Below are positions 1 to 9,635 of a stretch of 64,000 nucleotides of DNA, in pieces. How positions within the stretch are numbered: the first letter of the stretch is position 1; the number at the start of each line of letters is the position of its first letter. The stretch comes from Rhizobium sp. R711. GTDB taxonomy: Bacteria; Pseudomonadota; Alphaproteobacteria; Rhizobiales; Rhizobiaceae. A program made the position numbers and the translations under genes. The stretch lies in the NCBI RefSeq assembly GCF_002211365.1, contig NZ_LOKZ01000035.1, positions 1-64,000 of the forward strand, given 5' to 3'. The notes beneath the pieces were generated by a model, which saw nothing but the letters and a program-made list of their open reading frames with translations, searched no databases and was not told the origin of the DNA.

Positions 1-178
1 GCCCGCTCGCCCTGGTCGGCACCGCCTCATATCCGGTTCTTATTCATCGGCCCGCAGTTGCGATCCACGCTTCCTCCCCACGGTCGGTCGCCCTTCCGCA
101 GTTGCGCTTCTCTTCGCTCGCCATGACCAGCTTACGGTGGGACTTCCACCCACAAGAGTGCGCTCATGCTGGGCGCAC
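1..178 (-). mobile_element. Group II intron, 5' end (partial, runs off the window start)
   Basis: Read on the minus strand, the sequence begins GTGCGCCCAGCATGAGCGCA at position 178, the GUGYG-type 5' end of group II introns. It continues with a short GTGGG/CCCAC stem whose loop carries GGAAGT, a GGGGAGGAAGC block, and a GATGAATAAGAACCGGATAT block followed by AGGCGGTGCCGACC. From memory these features recur in domain I of proteobacterial group II introns. The insertion point is immediately after a Rho-independent terminator stem and its T-rich tail, a position favoured by class C introns. Domain V, the 3' end and any reverse transcriptase/maturase gene would lie beyond position 1 and are not visible. 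No credible protein is encoded here. The class is not proven. Confidence 0.75.
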
Positions 179-208
179 AACGAAAACGGGGCCAAATCGG
201 CCCCGTTT
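179..208 (-). terminator. Rho-independent terminator of the ureidoglycine aminohydrolase gene
   Basis: A perfect 10-bp stem, AAACGGGGCC / GGCCCCGTTT, with the five-base loop GATTT (minus strand) is followed on the minus strand by TTTTCGTT. It lies 25 bases past the stop codon of the minus-strand gene ending at 234. The putative group II intron starts right after the T-rich tail. Confidence 0.85.
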
Positions 209-233
209 CTCATTCTAGTTCGTCGCTCTGCGC

Positions 234-1055
234 CTACCACAACGGCATGTGACGGTTAACGTCCTTGTAGAGCAGGTAGCGGAAGCGGCCGGGACCGCCG
301 GCATAGCAGGCCTGCGGGCAGAAGGCGCGCAGCCACATGAAGTCGCCCGCTTCGACCTCGACCCAATCCTTGTTGAGACGATAGACGGCCCTGCCCTCAA
401 GCACATAGAGGCCGTGCTCCATGACATGCGTTTCCATGAAGGGAATGACGCCGCCAGGCTCGAAGGTGACGATGGTGACGTGCATGTCGTAGCGAAGGTC
501 GGCTGGATCGATGAAGCGGGTCGTGGCCCAGGCGCCGTCCGTATCGGGCATCGGCTGGGGCGGATGCTGTTCCTCGTGCGTGAAGATCGCCGGTGGCGGC
601 TCCTGCCGTTCGACCTCCTGGAAGGCCTTGCGGATCCAGTGGAACTTCACCGGTGCCGTGCCCTTGTTCCACAACGTCCAGCGGGAACCGGCGGGCAGGA
701 AGGCGAAGGAGCCCGGGCGCATGGCATGCGACGCGCCATCGAACTCGACGATCATCTCGCCCTCTACGACGAAGAGCACGCCTTCGGCGCGCTTTTCCGG
801 CTCCGGCCGATCGCTGCCGCCGCCCGGCTGCACTTCCATGATATATTGCGAGAACGTCTCGGAAAAGCCGGTCAGTGGGCGCGAGATCACCCAGGCACGC
901 GTGCCTTCCCAGTGCGGGAAATAGCTGGTGACGATGTCAGTCATCACGCTGCGGGGGATGACGGCATAGGCTGTCGTGAACACGGCCTTGCTGGAGAGGA
1001 GTTCGGTCTGCGGCGGCAGGCCGCCCATGTTGGAATAGAAGTTCGAGCTGCTCAT
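234..1055 (-). CDS. (S)-ureidoglycine aminohydrolase, bicupin
   Basis: This 273-residue protein is a predicted two-cupin (S)-ureidoglycine aminohydrolase, which converts ureidoglycine to (S)-ureidoglycolate and ammonia in the allantoin branch of purine breakdown. The N-terminal GGLPPQT motif, the two repeated beta-barrel segments (roughly residues 55-125 and 180-255), and the metal-site-like THVMEHGLYVLEG of the second cupin fit the family, which uses manganese. The ATG at 1055 was chosen because family members start close to an SSSNFYS-like sequence; an in-frame GTG at 1070 would add five residues. It is probably a cytoplasmic enzyme. No other purine-catabolism gene is visible, so its partners may lie before the window, past the intron. 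Confidence 0.88.
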   Translation of the reverse strand: MSSSNFYSNMGGLPPQTELLSSKAVFTTAYAVIPRSVMTDIVTSYFPHWEGTRAWVISRPLTGFSETFSQYIMEVQPGGGSDRPEPEKRAEGVLFVVEGEMIVEFDGASHAMRPGSFAFLPAGSRWTLWNKGTAPVKFHWIRKAFQEVERQEPPPAIFTHEEQHPPQPMPDTDGAWATTRFIDPADLRYDMHVTIVTFEPGGVIPFMETHVMEHGLYVLEGRAVYRLNKDWVEVEAGDFMWLRAFCPQACYAGGPGRFRYLLYKDVNRHMPLW

Positions 1056-1181
1056 TGGTTCACTTTTCACCGGCCGGGATTGTCAATCTGCTTTAAGCGC
1101 CGCATCTCTTCTAGGCAACCTTTTGATTGCCGCGACCACGCGGCAGAATGTCCGCGGCGGCAGGCCGCCCAGGAGGACACG

Positions 1182-1397
1182 ATGAGTCTGGAAAAACTTC
1201 GGGAAGACTATGTTCAGAAGGTCAAGGAATACGAGGACAACCTCAAATCCATGACCGAGAATGACGTGAAGCACTTTCGCGCCGAGGGAGCCGGGCCGCT
1301 CTCCGATATCACCGAGCAGATCCGCAACGAATACTACCGGCATATCGAGACCTACGGCGCGTTGATTGCGGAGATCGATGCCATCCTCGGCGTATAG
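1182..1397 (+). CDS. Small acidic hypothetical protein (71 aa)
   Basis: I do not recognise a named family. The product is 71 residues, charged, apparently all-helical (MSLEKLREDYVQKVKEYEDN at the start) and has no membrane segment or cysteine. A strong ribosome binding site, AGGAGG at 1171-1176, lies six bases before the ATG and fixes this start, although the reading frame stays open far upstream through the antisense of the ureidoglycine aminohydrolase gene. A terminator hairpin follows at about 1471. It is transcribed divergently from the aminohydrolase gene and is probably a monocistronic cytoplasmic protein. Function unknown. Confidence 0.7.
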   Translation: MSLEKLREDYVQKVKEYEDNLKSMTENDVKHFRAEGAGPLSDITEQIRNEYYRHIETYGALIAEIDAILGV

Positions 1398-1460
1398 GAG
1401 CAAACGCAGGCACCGGCGCGGGCCTCCGCTCAAATGGCCACAATGAAGATCGACGGCGGC

Positions 1461-1494
1461 AAAAGAAAAAAGCCCGCTTTCGCGGGCTTTTCGG
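1461..1494. terminator. Bidirectional terminator between small gene and tRNA-Pro
   Basis: The hairpin AGCCCGC-TTTC-GCGGGCT (1471-1488) has an A-rich run on its left (a T-run on the minus strand) and TTTT on its right. It can end transcription of the 71-residue gene from the left and of tRNA-Pro from the right. Confidence 0.8.
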
Positions 1495-1495
1495 C

Positions 1496-1572
1496 TGGTC
1501 GGAGTGGAGTGATTCGAACACTCGACCCCCACGTCCCGAACGTGGTGCGCTACCAGACTGCGCTACACTCCG
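1496..1572 (-). tRNA. tRNA-Pro (anticodon CGG)
   Basis: The minus strand folds as a complete 77-base tRNA with CCA encoded at 1496-1498. The acceptor stem is CGGAGTG/CACTCCG with discriminator A. The anticodon arm is CCACG - TTCGGGA - CGTGG, giving anticodon CGG, which reads the proline codon CCG. The T arm contains GTTCGAATC. A terminator lies just downstream. Confidence 0.96.
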
Positions 1573-1843
1573 TGACCAGCGGCGCCTCTATAGAACGGCT
1601 CATCCGGTTGCGCAAGCACCAAAATTCAAAAGCCGGCGCATTTTTTTCGAGCACGGCGGCGCAACCCCTAGCAGGCCTAAGTGGAACAAAAAGACACACT
1701 TGCGGCAAATTTTGCGTTTGCGAAGGTGGGCCGATTTTCTTTTGCCGGGTTCCGCGCTAAAGCGCTCGACGGGACAAGCGGAAACCGCTGCAGGCCAGCG
1801 ATTCCCGCCGTCGAATGCGCGACAACTTTTCAGGGACGATAGA

Positions 1844-2257
1844 ATGAAACTCCGCACCTTTGCCGCGGCTGGGCTTGCCATTGCGCTTGCCGGCTGCACG
1901 ACGATTCCAACTTCCGCCGATCCGATTTCCAGCCGCTGGGTTGGCCAGTCGGCCGGCAAGTTCTTCGCCGCCTTCGGCCCGCCGATCAACGACGTCGAGA
2001 GCGGCTCCGGCGTCACCTACACCTGGAAAGGCGGCTACAAGACGGTTCGCGTCCCGGCGCAATACGCAGACGGTGCGGACGGCAAGCGCGGCAAGCAGAT
2101 CTCGGCGGCCCGCACGCAGTACTTCCGCTGCCAGGCCGAAATCGTCACCAGCTCCGACTACACGATCCGCAGCATCCACGTCGTCGGCGATATCCCGGGT
2201 GTGAACGGCCCGTCCTATTGCGCCGAGTTCCTGGCGCCGGCACAGCCCGCGCAGTAA
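1844..2257 (+). CDS. Small predicted lipoprotein (137 aa)
   Basis: The product begins with a lipoprotein signal peptide, MKLRTFAAAGLAIALAGC, with a lipobox LAGC and the lipidated cysteine at residue 18. The mature domain of about 120 residues contains a WVGQSAGKFFAAFGPP segment and two cysteines (in FRCQAE and YCAEF) that could form a disulfide in the periplasm. The family has no function that I can name; similar short lipoproteins are common in Rhizobiales. The ATG at 1844 was chosen over longer starts because it places the signal peptide at the N-terminus. It sits alone between two tRNA genes of opposite strand and has its own terminator at 2282. Confidence 0.75.
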   Translation: MKLRTFAAAGLAIALAGCTTIPTSADPISSRWVGQSAGKFFAAFGPPINDVESGSGVTYTWKGGYKTVRVPAQYADGADGKRGKQISAARTQYFRCQAEIVTSSDYTIRSIHVVGDIPGVNGPSYCAEFLAPAQPAQ

Positions 2258-2281
2258 GGGGCGTCAGAGCAAGCAATTTGG

Positions 2282-2307
2282 AAGGCGGCCCATTGGTCGC
2301 CTTTTTT
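2282..2307 (+). terminator. Rho-independent terminator after the lipoprotein gene
   Basis: AAGGCGGCC - CATT - GGTCGCCTT (one G-U pair in RNA) followed by TTTTG, 25 bases after the stop codon at 2257. Confidence 0.85.
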
Positions 2308-2401
2308 GTATTAAGTGCGCTGAGTTGATCAGGGCGCTGCTACGCGGCCTCGGTTCGCAGGGCTAATCCCTGCGGCAAAGGGCCTTCATCGTTGAAAAGA
2401 G

Positions 2402-2476
2402 TGGCTGGGGCGCCAGGATTCGAACCTGGGAATGCCGGTACCAAAAACCGGTGCCTTACCGCTTGGCGACGCCCCA
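2402..2476 (-). tRNA. tRNA-Gln (anticodon TTG)
   Basis: The minus strand forms a 75-base tRNA with encoded CCA (2402-2404). The acceptor stem is TGGGGCG/CGCCCCA with discriminator G. The anticodon arm is CCGGT - TTTTGGT - ACCGG, giving anticodon TTG for glutamine. The T arm carries GGTTCGAATCC. Confidence 0.96.
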
Positions 2477-2636
2477 CCAGAGCTTGAAAAGCGGAGACCG
2501 CTTGCCAAATCGACGCCTGCTTAGCAAAGCTCGCCTGACGTCACAATCATTAAGTTTCGGGCCATTGCATATTTCTGTGCGCTTTTTGCGTCACCATGCT
2601 AGGTCTCGCGTCAGCCGTCAGCACGATGGAGTAACG

Positions 2637-2933
2637 ATGAGCCAGTACCTCGCCCGCCCGCCTGCCCTCGCAACGCTGCTGCTCGACGATGCCGTGGTTC
2701 GGATCACGCGTTGGGACTTCGAGCCGGGCGCCGATACCGGTGTCCATACGCATGGCATGGGCTATGTCGTCGTGCCAATGACCGATTGCCAGTTTCTGCT
2801 GGAGGAAAAGGACGGCAGCCGCAGGGTCGATATCGCCAAGGGCGCGGCCTATCGGCGCGATGCCGGCACCGAGCACAATGTTGTCAATGCCGGCGATCAG
2901 CCGATGTCCTTCATCGAGATCGAATACAAGTAA
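2637..2933 (+). CDS. Single-domain cupin protein (98 aa)
   Basis: A small cupin whose first motif provides H37 and H39 in GVHTHGMGYVV, with a further histidine in GTEHNVVNAG, the usual metal-binding pattern of the fold. The substrate cannot be told from sequence. The ATG at 2637 starts a protein of normal single-cupin length; a longer in-frame start would run back towards the tRNA-Gln gene. Its stop codon TAA directly abuts the ATG of the metallo-beta-lactamase gene (TAAATG), so the two are almost certainly co-transcribed and translationally linked, with the DCC-protein gene third in the operon. Confidence 0.82.
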   Translation: MSQYLARPPALATLLLDDAVVRITRWDFEPGADTGVHTHGMGYVVVPMTDCQFLLEEKDGSRRVDIAKGAAYRRDAGTEHNVVNAGDQPMSFIEIEYK

Positions 2934-3851
2934 ATGGCAAGTCCCGAGTTCAATCTGGCGTTCGAACCTTCTTACGGGCAGGCCGTGCCTGTTACGCCAG
3001 GCGTGCAGCGCATCACGGTCAACAATCCGAGCGCCTTCACCTTCCACGGCACCAACAGCTACATCGTCGGACACCATTCCGTAGCGGTCATCGATCCTGG
3101 CCCCGAGGACGAAGCTCATTTCCAGGCATTGATGGCGGCGCTCGATGGACGCGAGCTCACCCACATCTTCGTCAGTCACACCCATCGTGACCACTCGCCG
3201 CTGTCGCGCCGTCTGCAGTCGGCGACCGGGGCGCAGATCGTCGCGGAGGGACTGCACCGCGCCGCCCGCCCGCTGCACCAGGGCGAAATCAATCCTTTCG
3301 CCGAGAGCTCGGATCTGGATTTCCGGCCCGATATTGCAATCGGCGACGGCGAGACGATCGAAGGCGACGGATGGAGGCTGACGGGCGTGTTGACGCCCGG
3401 GCATACCGCCAATCACGCGGCCTTCGCGCTCGAGGGAACGGGAATCCTGTTTTCCGCCGATCATGTCATGGGATGGGCCACATCCATCGTCGCGCCGCCC
3501 GATGGCTCGATGTCCGACTATATGACTTCCCTCGACAAGCTGATCGAGCGGCACGACCGTATCCTGCTCCCGGGGCATGGTGGTCCGGTCCGCAAGCCGA
3601 TCTCGTTCATGCGGGCGCTCAAAACCCACCGGCGGATGCGCGAACGCGCCGTGCTCGACCGCATCCGCGCCGGCGACAGGAACATCCCCGACATGGTGAA
3701 GGTCATCTATCGCGAGACTGATCCGCGCCTGCATGGCGCCGCCGCTCTCTCGGTCCTTGCCCATATCGAGGATCTGTTGGAACGGGGCGAGATCGAAACG
3801 GACGGACCACCTGCCCAGCTCGGCTCGTACAGACCGGCGACACAGAGGTAG
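2934..3851 (+). CDS. Metallo-beta-lactamase-fold hydrolase (LACTB2-like, 305 aa)
   Basis: A hydrolase of the metallo-beta-lactamase superfamily. The metal-binding motif is SHTHRDH (H82, H84, D86, H87), further ligands lie in TPGHTANH and SADHVMGW, and LLPGHGGPV provides the late histidine. The C-terminal 70 residues match the winged-helix tail seen in LACTB2/GLX2-like endoribonuclease or hydrolase members. The substrate is unknown; these proteins range from thioester hydrolases to RNases. It is the second gene of a three-gene operon, starting at the base after the cupin stop and followed four bases later by the DCC gene. Confidence 0.88.
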   Translation: MASPEFNLAFEPSYGQAVPVTPGVQRITVNNPSAFTFHGTNSYIVGHHSVAVIDPGPEDEAHFQALMAALDGRELTHIFVSHTHRDHSPLSRRLQSATGAQIVAEGLHRAARPLHQGEINPFAESSDLDFRPDIAIGDGETIEGDGWRLTGVLTPGHTANHAAFALEGTGILFSADHVMGWATSIVAPPDGSMSDYMTSLDKLIERHDRILLPGHGGPVRKPISFMRALKTHRRMRERAVLDRIRAGDRNIPDMVKVIYRETDPRLHGAAALSVLAHIEDLLERGEIETDGPPAQLGSYRPATQR

Positions 3852-3855
3852 CGTC

Positions 3856-4305
3856 ATGGATGGTCCCTACAGCTATCGTGCAGATCCCGACGTACCTGAA
3901 TTTACCGATGACAAGCCGCTCATCGTTTTCGATGGCGAATGCGTGTTCTGCTCCGCCTGGGTCCAGTTCGTCCTGAGGCATGACAAGGCGAAGCGCTATC
4001 GCTTCCTCGCTGCGCAGTCGCCGCTCGGTGAAGCGCTCTACCGGCACTATGAGCTGGATGGGGGCGACTATGAGACCAACATTCTGATCGAAAACGGGCG
4101 CGCCCACTTCAAGTCGCGCGGGACGATCCGCATGGCTGCGGGCCTCGGCTTTCCCTGGTCCCTGGTGAAGGTCCTTCGGCTGCTGCCGCAAGGACTTGCC
4201 GACAGGGTTTACGAATTTATCGCCCGCAACCGGCTTCGCATTGCCGGTCGACGCGCGACCTGCTTCGTACCTACACCCGAGCAGAGGGATCGCTTCTTGG
4301 GATAG
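3856..4305 (+). CDS. DCC-family thiol-disulfide oxidoreductase (149 aa)
   Basis: A member of the DUF393 (DCC) family, predicted thioredoxin-fold proteins named after their conserved motif. FDGECVFCSAW supplies the CxxC pair C29/C32 in the expected place after the first beta strand, and ARNRLRIAGRR near the C-terminus is also typical. There is no signal peptide, so it is probably cytoplasmic. The partner is unknown. It is the last gene of the cupin/MBL/DCC operon, with a four-base gap after the hydrolase stop and no evident terminator before the convergent DUF1499 gene. Confidence 0.85.
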   Translation: MDGPYSYRADPDVPEFTDDKPLIVFDGECVFCSAWVQFVLRHDKAKRYRFLAAQSPLGEALYRHYELDGGDYETNILIENGRAHFKSRGTIRMAAGLGFPWSLVKVLRLLPQGLADRVYEFIARNRLRIAGRRATCFVPTPEQRDRFLG

Positions 4306-4346
4306 AGGCGCGACGGCGGTTCACCAACGGCCAAAGACGGACGCGG

Positions 4347-5255
4347 CTAGCTACCGGCGATGCCCAGCAGCTCGGAATCGAGAGCCTTCAGATAATCCTC
4401 GGCGATATCCGCGCTGAGGCCCAAATCGTGCGGGCCGTAGCGCGAGGCGACGCGAACATCGACGAGGGTGGTTTCCGCTTCTTCACGCAAGCGGATGACA
4501 ACGTCGAAACGTAGGCCGAGGACGAGGGTGCGGGTGTCACCCTGCAGCGTCACGCCATTGGCCCGGCGAATCAGCAGCGCCACATCGTCGTCATAGGGTC
4601 GCGGCGTCGGGATCGGCACGGCCTCGGGTGCCTCGGCAACCGCGCCGTCGTCCGGCTCGGGCTTCGCAGGACGATCTTCGAGATCGCGGCTTGGCTCGCT
4701 GTCGCCGTCGGCTCGGGTGATGCGGATTCCGCTTTGCTTGGCGACCTTCTTCACGGCCTCCAGCACGCGGTCGATCGCGCCGTCATAGCGGCGGCCGGTG
4801 AGTTCCGGATAGGCTTCGAGCTGCTTTTCGCGATCCTCGGGCGTTACATCAGGTTCGCGCTTCAGCCAGTTCTGATCGGCGTTCGGCGTCTTCAGCCAAT
4901 CCGGCGCGGAGACGAGATCGGTCGACACGTCATAGATGGCTGGCAGCGTGAAATAGCGCTCGGCCGCAATCCCGCTGATCGCGAGCGGAAGTGCCGCAAA
5001 AATCAAAGCTTTCAATGCGTCCAGCCCGCCTTCGGCGCCTGTCAGCCACAGACTGCGCAGCCCTGCAATCGCAAGCAGGGTTGCAAGCAGCGCGAAGCCC
5101 GCGGAGACGAGCAGAACCAACACCAGATAGGGCGTGACAAGGCCGGCGAAGCGGTGACCAACCAGAGCCGCAAGGCAGAGAACCAGTGCAAATGCGCCGA
5201 AGCGCCGCGAGAAGCGGGCAGCATTTGAAACAGGGCGGTCGAAACGGATTGCCAT
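4347..5255 (-). CDS. DUF1499 membrane-anchored protein (302 aa)
   Basis: The N-terminal third has three hydrophobic helices (approximately residues 18-35, 38-62 and 80-98); the C-terminal two thirds is the soluble DUF1499 domain, starting near DVSTDLVSAPDW and ending with SADIAEDYLKALDSEL. An Asp/Pro/Glu-rich insertion with ITRADGDSEPSRD and RPAKPEPDDG interrupts the domain. Family function is unknown; it is common in Alphaproteobacteria. The ATG at 5255 was preferred to a TTG one codon earlier. It converges on the DCC gene with a 41-base gap and is divergent from the next gene, with about 220 bases of promoter region between. Confidence 0.82.
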   Translation of the reverse strand: MAIRFDRPVSNAARFSRRFGAFALVLCLAALVGHRFAGLVTPYLVLVLLVSAGFALLATLLAIAGLRSLWLTGAEGGLDALKALIFAALPLAISGIAAERYFTLPAIYDVSTDLVSAPDWLKTPNADQNWLKREPDVTPEDREKQLEAYPELTGRRYDGAIDRVLEAVKKVAKQSGIRITRADGDSEPSRDLEDRPAKPEPDDGAVAEAPEAVPIPTPRPYDDDVALLIRRANGVTLQGDTRTLVLGLRFDVVIRLREEAETTLVDVRVASRYGPHDLGLSADIAEDYLKALDSELLGIAGS

Positions 5256-5474
5256 CAAACTTACCGGTTACTCGCAAGCGGCGCGTCCCGCATGAACGCG
5301 CAAAATCGCCCTCGACTTGTTTAGTGCAAGATTCGCCTAAATTGAAACTGTTGTGTCGATCCGAGGCACGCAATCCACGAAGAAGACGACAATGGCGTGC
5401 GTGAGCATTTTCTGATATTCCTTGATTTGCAGTTGTGTGGTTTGCGTCGCACACCGACCAACAGGAGAAGGGCA

Positions 5475-5861
5475 ATGATTGCACCGGAGCTCGCATCGGG
5501 CACCCAGGCGCCATCGCTGGGGACAGCCGATCATGCAGATCCGCTTCTGCCGATAGAGCTTCTGGAACTGGAACTGTCGCTCGACGGATATGATGGCAAA
5601 TCCGACTTCTGCGAAACGGTCCGCGTTGCTTCGGCCAAGGCCGGCGGAGAGTTTCTCTTCGATCTTCCCGCCGAAGGATTGATGGACGACTGCAAGCGGA
5701 TCGCTGTGCTTCGCATCCCCTCGCCCGGCGAGCAGATGCGCGTTGTTCTTGCCGTGCTGGACCACAACGGCACGGAAATCCGCATGGAAGCGCCCGATCC
5801 CGCGACAGCCCACCTCGTCCGCTTCGCCGAAGCCTTCGTCAAGGTTCTCGAACGGTTCTGA
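5475..5861 (+). CDS. Hypothetical protein (128 aa)
   Basis: I do not recognise the family. The product is acidic, soluble and mixed alpha/beta, with LELELSLDGYDGKSDFCETV near the middle and a helical C-terminus HLVRFAEAFVKVLERF. It has one cysteine in DFCETV and another in DDCKR and no signal peptide. The ATG at 5475 is preceded by AGGAGAAGGGC, a good ribosome binding site, so the longer upstream frame is not used. It converges on the zinc-ribbon gene with a 17-base gap. Confidence 0.68.
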   Translation: MIAPELASGTQAPSLGTADHADPLLPIELLELELSLDGYDGKSDFCETVRVASAKAGGEFLFDLPAEGLMDDCKRIAVLRIPSPGEQMRVVLAVLDHNGTEIRMEAPDPATAHLVRFAEAFVKVLERF

Positions 5862-5878
5862 CCTAGCGTCTTTCGGGG

Positions 5879-6124
5879 CTAGTCGCGCTGAGCGGCTGCT
5901 TCCGCCAAACTGCGGAACGGGAATTTGCGCCCGCATTCGCACTTGATCATGCTGGTCTCCTGGTGATTGGAGGCGCGCTGGATGAAGAAGCCGCGCGGCA
6001 GATGATCGACGCTGAAACCGGGATGCTTGCGCTTCGGATCGTCGATCTCGGAGGCTTCGGCAAAGCCGCTATTGCCGCATTGCGGGCAGGTCAGTTTTTT
6101 CGAGAATCGATCACGCAGTGCCAT
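5879..6124 (-). CDS. Small zinc-ribbon-like protein (81 aa)
   Basis: An 81-residue protein with CPQC (C13, C16) and CEC (C62, C64), spaced as in a zinc ribbon, and no membrane segment. The central segment DHLPRGFFIQR is conserved-looking. The ATG at 6124 was selected because MALRDRFSKKLTCPQCG is preceded by a GGAAAG ribosome binding site, whereas the longer frame adds a basic, unlikely N-terminus. Role unknown; it may bind nucleic acid or act as an adaptor. It is divergent from the lipoprotein gene at 6314. Confidence 0.7.
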   Translation of the reverse strand: MALRDRFSKKLTCPQCGNSGFAEASEIDDPKRKHPGFSVDHLPRGFFIQRASNHQETSMIKCECGRKFPFRSLAEAAAQRD

Positions 6125-6521
6125 GCTTGCTTTCCAATGTCGTCCGAACCGCCTTCTTACAGACGATCCTCCGCGGACGGAAGCCACCGACATCCAGCCA
6201 TCTTGTAAACATCCAAGACCACAATCCTTCGGCGCAAGTCATTCTTTTTGTTGACTGTAAGCGGCGATTGGCGTCATCTGATGGTGCAGAATTTCGATTG
6301 CAAAGACACGCCGATGCGTATGTTCTTTTTACCTCTCGCGCTTGCCGCTGCATCAATCGGCCTTTCGGCCTGCCAATCAATGACGCCCGAAGAGCGACGT
6401 GCAGCCGATGAGGCACAATGCCTACACTATGGCTTCAGACGCGGCACGGACGCATTCGCAGGCTGCCTGCAGCGCATAGATCTCGATCGCCGTGCGCAGT
6501 CACGCTACAATAGTGACATGC

Positions 6522-9239
<2,718 letters not shown>

Positions 9240-9247
9240 ATTCCCCC

Positions 9248-9285
9248 CAACACCAAATCCGGATCAACTTAATCCGTTGGTGTTG
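9248..9285 (-). promoter_or_regulatory. Hairpin in the ppdK 5' leader, adjoining the ribosome binding site
   Basis: CAACACCAA (9248-9256) pairs perfectly with TTGGTGTTG (9277-9285), and CGGAT (9260-9264) pairs with ATCCG (9272-9276). Together they form a 14-bp stem with a 3-base bulge and the 7-base loop TAAGTTG (minus strand). On the ppdK transcript the 3' arm runs straight into GGGGGGAATATG, so the structure ends at the Shine-Dalgarno sequence. There is no T-run, so it is not a terminator. A role in mRNA stability or translation control is inferred. Confidence 0.65.
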
Positions 9286-9360
9286 AAATGAAAATCGACA
9301 AATGCGGCCGAAATGTTGCAACGCACAATAACTGCGACAGACTGAAGCGGTTGAAGCGAG

Positions 9361-9398
9361 AAAAAGCTTTGCGGGACTGCAACAAAGTCCCGCAAAGC
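9361..9398 (-). terminator. Rho-independent terminator of smc
   Basis: A perfect 13-bp stem, GCTTTGCGGGACT / AGTCCCGCAAAGC, with loop TTGTTGC (minus strand), followed on the minus strand by TTTTTCTCG. It lies about 240 bases beyond the smc stop codon and separates smc from ppdK in the 396-base gap 9240-9635. The rest of that gap (9286-9360, 9399-9635) shows only short unconvincing reading frames; the ppdK promoter should lie in 9286-9360. Confidence 0.88.
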
Positions 9399-9635
9399 CT
9401 TATGTCCGTCCGGCCAGGAAAACCAGACGGGGGGTTCCGTCCATGCGAACCGTCAGAGCCAAAGCATATTGCTCCGAGCGCACCGCACAAGAAACTTTGC
9501 AGCCGATACCCTTTCGCGGTAGTTCGGCGGCGACATGAAGCAATCTCTAATACAAGATCGGTAGGAAAACATTAGCAGAATGGTGGAGACGGCCTATTCC
9601 GACAGACTTTTTTTGGGCGTTTCTCAGCCGCCTGT

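Noticed and set aside
40..240. 66-codon minus-strand frame near the window start
   Set aside because: It crosses the terminator and the proposed group II intron 5' end, and resembles no protein.
249..1181. Long upstream extension of the 71-residue gene
   Set aside because: It is antisense to the ureidoglycine aminohydrolase gene; only the part after the AGGAGG site at 1171 looks real.
1496..2476. tRNA genes as attachment sites of an integrated element
   Set aside because: Neither tRNA-Pro nor tRNA-Gln is followed by an integrase gene or a repeated 3' end; the DNA between and beside them is ordinary.
2550..3857. 435-codon minus-strand frame opposite the cupin and MBL genes
   Set aside because: The plus strand encodes recognisable folds with metal motifs in a tight operon; the minus frame has none.
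9288..9575. 95-codon plus-strand frame in the smc-ppdK gap
   Set aside because: It runs through the smc terminator stem and has no ribosome binding site or domain.
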